Shown here one piece after another: positions 6,842 through 11,465 of a DNA stretch of 11,465 bases. Origin of the DNA: Phototrophicales bacterium (GTDB lineage: Bacteria > Chloroflexota > Anaerolineae > Aggregatilineales > Phototrophicaceae). The notes beneath the pieces are model-generated. The model ran no database searches and had not been told where the DNA came from. It saw nothing but the letters and a program-made list of their open reading frames with translations. Position 1 is the stretch's first letter; every line of letters starts with the position of its first letter. The stretch lies in NCBI GenBank assembly GCA_002794515.1, contig PGTJ01000054.1:1-11465 (forward strand). Direction: 5' to 3'. The position numbers and the translations under genes are program-made.

Positions 6842-7714
6842 ATGAGCAAAATTATCATCCTCGCCCCACATCTCCATCCAACTGCGACATCACTCCAGCA
6901 AACACTCCAAGCGACTTTTGGCAAAGAGAATGTGCTGTTGAATATAACCGACACGACCGATGTTGAGCGAACCATCATCACGGCGAAGGCGGTGATCGTC
7001 CTCATCAATGACAATTGGGCATCGGGTGAGCATCAAACCCGATTAGCCATTGAGCGCGCACTCGCGCAGAAAAAGCCGCTCTTGGTCATCTGTGTTGATG
7101 ATGCGCCAATGCCCACCGCACAACAATTACCACCATCTCTCGCACCAATCGCCGAAAAAATTCCCCTACGGTTGCGGAGCAAACAATTTCGTGCCGATTC
7201 AATTGAAATTATCAATTTATTAGAAGGCTTTTTCACATTCGGTGAGACTGTGGCATCGCCATTCACGGCAAAAATCAACCCCAGAACACAGGTGAGATTA
7301 GCCGAAGGCTGGCAACGGTTTATGGCTTATGTGATCGATAATATCATCCTCAATGCGATTTTCACCATTTTTTATCAGATGGCGCGTGTTCGGATAATGA
7401 ATGAGGCGACATCTCAACAAGAGGCGATGACCATTGCTACGGTTTATGTGCTAATCGGCTTGACAATTTATATCAGCTATCAGGTTGTATCGGGCATGTT
7501 TGGTGGTCAGACAATCGGCAAAATGGTGATGGGCATCCGCGTCATCCGCCAAAATGGGCAACCGTTACGGTTTTCAGATGCCACCGTACGCGCTTTCATG
7601 TATTTATTCAATAACATCACCTTCGGCATCGGCTTTATATGGGGATTAATAGATGAAAAACGGCAAGGTTGGCATGATAAAGTCGCCAAGACGTTGGTCA
7701 TCAAAATTCGCTGA
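6842..7714 (+). CDS. Degenerate TIR-like domain fused to an RDD membrane domain
   Basis: A 290-residue membrane protein. Residues 3-130 resemble the TIR_2 fold: a first strand KIIILAP, FGKENVLLNI (26-35), the strand AVIVLIND followed by W59, then LAIERALAQKKPLLVICVDD (68-87), PMPTAQQLPPSL (89-100) and a final FRADSIEIINLLE. E71 falls where TIR NADases carry the catalytic glutamate. The usual N-terminal SYSR/D motif is missing and the loop after the second strand is short, so enzyme activity is doubtful. Residues 153-290 are an RDD domain: RFMAYVID (R159, D166), hydrophobic segments at about 165-178, 199-218 and 252-269, GGQTIGKMVMGIRV (221-234) and DEKRQGWHDK (271-280). The ATG at 6842 has AGAGGA (6831-6836) 5 bases upstream. 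Located 60 bp after icd; convergent with the GT39 gene. The RDD call is firm, the TIR-like call moderate, the function unknown. Confidence 0.75.
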   Translation: MSKIIILAPHLHPTATSLQQTLQATFGKENVLLNITDTTDVERTIITAKAVIVLINDNWASGEHQTRLAIERALAQKKPLLVICVDDAPMPTAQQLPPSLAPIAEKIPLRLRSKQFRADSIEIINLLEGFFTFGETVASPFTAKINPRTQVRLAEGWQRFMAYVIDNIILNAIFTIFYQMARVRIMNEATSQQEAMTIATVYVLIGLTIYISYQVVSGMFGGQTIGKMVMGIRVIRQNGQPLRFSDATVRAFMYLFNNITFGIGFIWGLIDEKRQGWHDKVAKTLVIKIR

Positions 7715-7717
7715 ACC

Positions 7718-9805
7718 TCATTTTTTGCCCAAAATTTTGAAATAGGCGAATCGATCCAACGCATTCGGACGCACATACGGACTGCCAAACGGACCCTGCA
7801 TATCCCACACCTGCCACAAGCCTGCGATGAGTGGCGCATCCCACCATTTGACAAACACACCCGCATACGGCTCATCAACGGGGAATGGGCGCGTATCGAT
7901 TTGGGTGATAGACCACTCTTCTAGTCGCACATCCGCGCCGACATACACAATAAAATCTTTCATGTATAAATATTGCAGATAATCGGGGTCTATCACCAAT
8001 GTTTTCGACCCCGCAGGCAGGTCGAGTGTTTGGAATAACACATCATACTGCGCCAACACATAACTAATCTGTCTTTGATACACCGGGATATGATTGTTGA
8101 AATAATACACCCCCTGCAAAATCGTGACCATGCCCACCACACCGATGACTATCGGACGAGACAATCGCCGATCGAGGCGGGGTAACATGGGGATGGTATA
8201 ACGCACACCAACCGCCATGAGGATGACCAATGCGGGGAATACCACCACAAACCGCGCCGACCACGCATTTTGTGCGATGAGGCTGTTGCCCAAGATGGTC
8301 AACAACACCCATAACAAGATCAGCACCCCGCTCGGACGGGGGCGCAATAAAGCCTGATAAAACCCAAGCAAGAATAATGGCACAAAATGGGGCAAGATAA
8401 GCGCCGTCTCGCCACCATAAAAGATACTGCCATCGGGCGCATGAAAGATATGTAATAACGGTGGCATGATATTCTTTTGGAAAAATCCCGCCAATCGGCT
8501 GATGCCATTTTCGTTGATGAGGAATTGTGACCAAAAGTCATCAGGCAATTGATTGGCAGATGCTCGACTGAACAACGGCAAGCCATTCCCCGCCACCATC
8601 AGATAATTGGGAAATGAAATGGCGATGAAGCCGATTATCAACCACATCACCCCGCGCAGAGATGGTTTATGGGGGGTGAATATCCATAGCAGGATGAGCC
8701 ATATCCCGATGAGCGCAGGATAGAGCAACTCGCCACCTTCATAAAAATAAGGCAACATGCCCAACATCATCCCCGAAAAAGCGTAATAAGGCATGGCAAC
8801 GATATGTTTGTTGAATAAAACCAGTAAGCTCACTGAAGGGGCTGTGATGCCACTTTGATGAGGCAGAGATGGCGTGGATGGCTGATTCTCATCGCCCGTT
8901 GTCATGGATGGTTTAGAAACCTGCATTTTGAGGGCATGTACCAAGCTGGCTAATGCCAACACACCAAATAACGGGTCGGCGATGTTATTCATGCCGATTC
9001 GACTGAAATGAATATGTGGCGGAAAGGTCATGATGAATAATGTGGCTATCCATGCGGTAGGTTTATCGAATAATTCGCGGGTCAGCCAATACACAGCAGG
9101 GACGGTTAATGCGCCGAATAAGGCACTGGTCAGGCGGAACACGCCTAATCCCGAACCGAAAATATCGCTCAATAGGCGTTGGATGGATGAATAAATATAC
9201 GAAAATGAATTGATGAAGTGGATCGGTTGCAATAAGCCTGTATCGTAGGGATGCTCACGCATGGTACGGATGGCGAGGATGAACGGACCCTCATCGATGA
9301 ATGCCCGTATGGTGTTGATATTATCCCATGAGCGGATGATAAAAGCGATGACCGTCACCGTGATGAGCAGATACGCCTCACGCTGGCGCAACAGTGCGCC
9401 AATCCGAAAATCGGTAACGCGCACACCCGTCAAACCAATCAGCAATAAAATCACGCCCGCACAAAATAACAGCATCTGACCATCTATGCTAATCGCCTTC
9501 AACCAATCGGGGATATCGCGCCACCAAGTGATGTTGCGTTCTGCCAAGATATACAACATCAACACCCCAATCCCTATCGGTATGGTGTGAATATGCCGTT
9601 CATGACCTGTGGCGATGATGCCCCAGCGACCAATGCCATAGGCGCGCCCATAAAATAAGGCGATGAGGCACATCCATAACCCAGCCAAGATGTAAATATC
9701 ACCGATAGATTGGAGGGCGGGCGTAGCAAATGGACGATAAAACACCGCCCCGCCGATGCTTGCCAAGATTGCGCCGATGGTCATGAAGCGCCATTTTTGC
9801 ATCAT
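7718..9805 (-). CDS. GT39/ArnT-type integral membrane glycosyltransferase
   Basis: A 695-residue polytopic protein of the GT-C fold that should transfer a sugar from a polyprenyl-phosphate donor to a protein, lipid or glycan on the outer face of the membrane; the acceptor is unknown. About twelve hydrophobic segments are visible. The catalytic-type acidic pair is in FIDEGPF (D171-E172) after the segment ending at about 158, and a second family-like stretch is HFSRIGMNNIADPLFG (266-281). Residues about 293-325 form a polar Ser/Thr/Pro-rich loop. After the last membrane segment (about 552-567) comes a soluble C-terminal domain of about 125 residues (LVIDPDYLQYLYMKDF). Its length and layout fit the ArnT/PMT-related enzymes, though the N-terminal 140 residues add extra membrane segments. 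AAAGGTG lies 2 bases before the ATG at 9805 and 5 bases before the ATG at 9802, so translation may begin at 9802. Transcribed alone, divergent from the response regulator. Confidence 0.85.
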   Translation of the reverse strand: MMQKWRFMTIGAILASIGGAVFYRPFATPALQSIGDIYILAGLWMCLIALFYGRAYGIGRWGIIATGHERHIHTIPIGIGVLMLYILAERNITWWRDIPDWLKAISIDGQMLLFCAGVILLLIGLTGVRVTDFRIGALLRQREAYLLITVTVIAFIIRSWDNINTIRAFIDEGPFILAIRTMREHPYDTGLLQPIHFINSFSYIYSSIQRLLSDIFGSGLGVFRLTSALFGALTVPAVYWLTRELFDKPTAWIATLFIMTFPPHIHFSRIGMNNIADPLFGVLALASLVHALKMQVSKPSMTTGDENQPSTPSLPHQSGITAPSVSLLVLFNKHIVAMPYYAFSGMMLGMLPYFYEGGELLYPALIGIWLILLWIFTPHKPSLRGVMWLIIGFIAISFPNYLMVAGNGLPLFSRASANQLPDDFWSQFLINENGISRLAGFFQKNIMPPLLHIFHAPDGSIFYGGETALILPHFVPLFLLGFYQALLRPRPSGVLILLWVLLTILGNSLIAQNAWSARFVVVFPALVILMAVGVRYTIPMLPRLDRRLSRPIVIGVVGMVTILQGVYYFNNHIPVYQRQISYVLAQYDVLFQTLDLPAGSKTLVIDPDYLQYLYMKDFIVYVGADVRLEEWSITQIDTRPFPVDEPYAGVFVKWWDAPLIAGLWQVWDMQGPFGSPYVRPNALDRFAYFKILGKK

Positions 9806-9814
9806 ATCACCTTT

Positions 9815-9866
9815 ATGAAACTCGGTTCATAAACGAATATGAAAACCGAAAAATTTCCGAAAAAAT
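9815..9866. repeat. Inverted and direct repeats in the divergent intergenic region
   Basis: The gap between the divergent GT39 and response-regulator genes contains ATGAA (9815-9819) inverted as TTCAT (9826-9830), TCGGTTCAT (9822-9830) inverted as ATG plus AACCGA (9839-9841, 9844-9849), and CCGAAAAA occurring twice in the same direction (9846-9853 and 9857-9864 as CCGAAAAA at a pitch of 11-12 bases). Such clustering fits operator sites, but the stretch is very AT-rich and no regulator is identified. Confidence 0.3.
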
Positions 9867-9877
9867 TACCAATACGC

Positions 9878-9906
9878 TTTTCACAAATGTGCTTATCGGT
9901 TATGCT
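9878..9906 (+). promoter_or_regulatory. Candidate promoter of the response regulator gene
   Basis: TTTTCA at 9878-9883 and TATGCT at 9901-9906 are separated by 17 bp and each match 4 of 6 consensus positions of a housekeeping promoter. They lie 45 bp before the start codon. The fit is moderate. Confidence 0.35.
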
Positions 9907-9950
9907 TGAATCAATATCAAGCGAAAGTATCAGGTGATTGTAAGGGTTCG

Positions 9951-10343
9951 ATGATGAATACACAACCAACTATCTTAGTCGTAGATGATGAATGGCTCAA
10001 CCGTGAATTGATAGAAGGCATTTTATCAGTTTTCGATTATCATGTTTTGCTCGCCAACGGGGGAGATGCGGCGCTCAAATTATTGGCACATGAACATCCC
10101 GATGTGATTGTGATGGATGTACGGATGCCCGACATAGATGGTTACACCTTATGCCGTATGGTGAAAGATAACCCACAAACCGCGCAGATCCCTGTGATTA
10201 TGATCACCGCCCTCGAACTGACAGCAACCGAAAAACAACGGATTATCGAAGCAGGGGCAAACGACATGGTGAGCCGTATGGCATTGAGCAAAGGCTTGGT
10301 CGAAAAAGTGGGGCAACAATTGGCACAAAAACTCGCCAGCTAA
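9951..10343 (+). CDS. Single-domain (CheY-like) response regulator with altered switch lysine
   Basis: A 130-residue receiver domain without an output domain, presumably phosphorylated by a histidine kinase encoded elsewhere. Numbering from the ATG at 9954: ILVVDDE (7-13) gives the acidic pair D11/D12, VIVMDVRMPDIDGY (51-64) gives the phospho-acceptor D55, and MITA (83-86) gives the signalling Thr85. The usual conserved Lys-Pro near the end (GADDYLxKP) is replaced by GANDMVSRMA, with Arg at the lysine position and Met for Pro. That may alter phosphorylation or output. AAGGG at 9942-9946 lies 4 bases before ATG 9951 and 7 before ATG 9954; the latter spacing is better. A TTG at 9906 is in frame but precedes this site. 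The SH3-like protein follows after 33 bp on the same strand, so the two may be co-transcribed. The 607-bp or longer track of known partner kinases is absent from the window. Confidence 0.85.
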   Translation: MMNTQPTILVVDDEWLNRELIEGILSVFDYHVLLANGGDAALKLLAHEHPDVIVMDVRMPDIDGYTLCRMVKDNPQTAQIPVIMITALELTATEKQRIIEAGANDMVSRMALSKGLVEKVGQQLAQKLAS

Positions 10344-10376
10344 AAATCACCGTTTGTTGATGGGGGTAATTGGGGT

Positions 10377-11102
10377 ATGATGTGTGGGGCGCATAATGTG
10401 CCTATACACATCAACAGCAACATGTTCAGTAGGTTTGAAGACATGCTCGGCAAACGCCCACCCATCAAGCACCGCCCACGTTATTCATACTCGCGCCAAC
10501 GCACCCCAAGTTGGTTTATCTTTTTGATTGGGATAGCATTGGTGTTTGGGATTTATTATGTGTGGTTGGGTGTGCGCGACTTTTTGGCAGAGACCACCCT
10601 GACGGTACAACAAGCCACGCGAACAGTCGCCGCCGTTATCACCAGCACGGCACAGGTGGTCGCCACACGCGACTCGTTCACCCCATTCCCAACACCCACA
10701 CCCATCCCCGAATGCACCGATTTTGTCGTCCGAGTGCCGCGTGCCATTGTGCGCCGTGCGCCAAACACAGGGGCAGAAATTATTGATACCTATACCGAAG
10801 GCACAGTGGTGTGCGTCATTGGTCGTGCGCCAGAAAACTTAGATTGGTATCTGATCGACACCGACCGCGCCTCGCGGCGCATTAATGCGGGGTATATGTT
10901 CCAAGACATCATCGCCGCGCTCAATCCCACCCCTACTCCATCGGCGACATATACCGCAGCACCAACGGTCACACCCGCACCAACATATACCCCATCGGAT
11001 ACCCCCACACCGACCATCACACCAACACTAGACCCACAAGCGACACCCACACGGACGATTACCCCAACACCAACATCCACCGCGCCCGTGCGGAATGTGT
11101 AA
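10377..11102 (+). CDS. Membrane-anchored SH3-like protein with Pro/Thr-rich tail
   Basis: A 241-residue type II membrane protein facing outward, function unknown. Residues 1-45 are basic (KRPPIKHRPRYSYSRQR) and cytoplasmic; a single membrane segment runs at about 46-66. An Ala/Thr-rich stalk (67-100) and a short TPFPTPTP hinge lead to an SH3-like domain at about 115-180: VRVPRAIVRRAPNTGAEII, GTVVCVIGRAPENLDWYLI, then AGYMFQDII, the pattern of bacterial SH3 domains that often bind cell-wall material. C113 and C146 could form a disulfide. The tail (183-236) is a low-complexity Pro/Thr stretch, typical of Chloroflexota surface proteins and a possible glycosylation target. The start is uncertain: ATG codons at 10377 and 10380 follow GGGGG at 10362-10366 (a wobble Shine-Dalgarno), while ATG at 10422 (MFSRFEDML) would also keep the whole membrane region. 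It lies 33 bp after the response regulator. Confidence 0.75.
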   Translation: MMCGAHNVPIHINSNMFSRFEDMLGKRPPIKHRPRYSYSRQRTPSWFIFLIGIALVFGIYYVWLGVRDFLAETTLTVQQATRTVAAVITSTAQVVATRDSFTPFPTPTPIPECTDFVVRVPRAIVRRAPNTGAEIIDTYTEGTVVCVIGRAPENLDWYLIDTDRASRRINAGYMFQDIIAALNPTPTPSATYTAAPTVTPAPTYTPSDTPTPTITPTLDPQATPTRTITPTPTSTAPVRNV

Positions 11103-11465
11103 TCACGATGCCACATATTGCAAGGCGGGGTTATCTTCATCCTCCACCTGATGCAAATTCGCCACAGAAATCATGCCATGCTGATATAAATATTCGATAT
11201 GCGCCCCTGCTTCTTCTAACGCCAGCAGGGTGTCATATCCTTTTTTATCAGGATACATCAGATGCGTCACTTCACGGATGGTAACTGGATGCCCGGCGTT
11301 CTTGATAATATCCAATACCCGATTCAACTTGCGTTCATGACTGACACGAATATCATGCACCCGATCATAAAAATTACGGATTGGGTCTTCATGCCCGCCT
11401 AGCGCCAATTCAATGCCGTCTATCTTTTCGATTTTACGGAGCGAATCTTTATAATGCCCTAAGCC
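11103..11465 (-). CDS. MBL-fold metallohydrolase, C-terminal part (5' end outside the window)
   Basis: The open frame runs without a start codon to the window edge; 120 C-terminal residues are visible, reading GLGHYKDSLRKIEKI and onward. GLGHYKDSL and LALGGHEDPI are typical of the last part of the LACTB2/glyoxalase II-like metallo-beta-lactamase fold, and the His in GGHEDP is the last metal ligand. The rest (VSHERKLNRVLDIIK, HPVTIREVTHLMY, LALEEAGAHIEYL) is a winged-helix tail like that appended to LACTB2-type hydrolases, with YLYQHG and I in the final strands. Such enzymes hydrolyse thioesters, esters or nucleic acids; the substrate cannot be read from this fragment. The TTG at 11408 is an internal Leu codon, not a start. 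Its stop codon directly abuts that of the SH3-like gene with no base between. Confidence 0.85.
   Translation of the reverse strand, partial: GLGHYKDSLRKIEKIDGIELALGGHEDPIRNFYDRVHDIRVSHERKLNRVLDIIKNAGHPVTIREVTHLMYPDKKGYDTLLALEEAGAHIEYLYQHGMISVANLHQVEDEDNPALQYVAS

Noticed and set aside
11095..11116. Possible hairpin ATGTG/CACAT at the SH3-like/MBL junction
   Set aside because: Only a 5-bp stem with a 12-base loop and no T-run; too weak to call a terminator.
10790..11140. 116-codon minus-strand frame rich in Gly and Val
   Set aside because: It is the reverse reading of the Pro/Thr codon repeats of the SH3-like protein tail; low complexity, no start context.
1..11465. Mobile element, CRISPR array, tRNA or phage defence island
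   Set aside because: No terminal repeats, transposase, integrase, regularly spaced repeats or tRNA-like folds were seen; the TIR-RDD gene is the only gene with a possible defence link and its neighbours are housekeeping.

Overview
The window looks like ordinary chromosomal DNA from a Chloroflexota bacterium, probably near Anaerolineae. This is inferred from the gene mix, not from a marker gene. The clues are a membrane-anchored SH3-like protein with a Pro/Thr-rich tail, a secreted DUF11 protein with a C-terminal module I associate with that phylum, a large GT39-type membrane glycosyltransferase, RNase J and an E. coli-length NADP isocitrate dehydrogenase. Base composition looks moderate and even. 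I see no insertion sequence, integrase, CRISPR array, tRNA or rRNA.

Layout, left to right. (1) 84-1538 (+): secreted DUF11 protein, convergent with (2) rnj (RNase J, 1590-3245, -). The two share one bidirectional hairpin terminator at 1559-1585. (3) 3520-5328 (-): a 602-residue member of the glutamate-cysteine ligase / carboxylate-amine ligase superfamily, ending in an AT-rich hairpin. (4) icd (5532-6782, +), divergent from (3); both sides of this intergenic region carry a TATAAT hexamer. (5) 6842-7714 (+): a degenerate TIR-like domain fused to an RDD membrane domain. (6) 7718-9805 (-): GT39-type glycosyltransferase, whose stop codon lies 3 bp from that of (5). (7) 9951-10343 (+): single-domain response regulator. 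(8) 10377-11102 (+): SH3-like membrane protein. (9) 11103-11465 (-): C-terminal part of an MBL-fold hydrolase cut by the window edge, directly abutting (8).

The genes do not form one pathway. Orientation alternates and most genes appear to be separate transcription units; only 7-8, and possibly 4-5, could be co-transcribed. The recognisable jobs are RNA decay (RNase J), the TCA cycle (Icd), a possible amide-forming ligase, surface glycan or lipid glycosylation (GT39), signalling (response regulator, TIR-RDD) and cell-surface proteins (DUF11, SH3). The observations most worth a second look are the TIR-like/RDD fusion, the oversized ligase-family protein, a two-state hairpin arrangement just before the rnj start codon, and a response regulator lacking the usual switch lysine.
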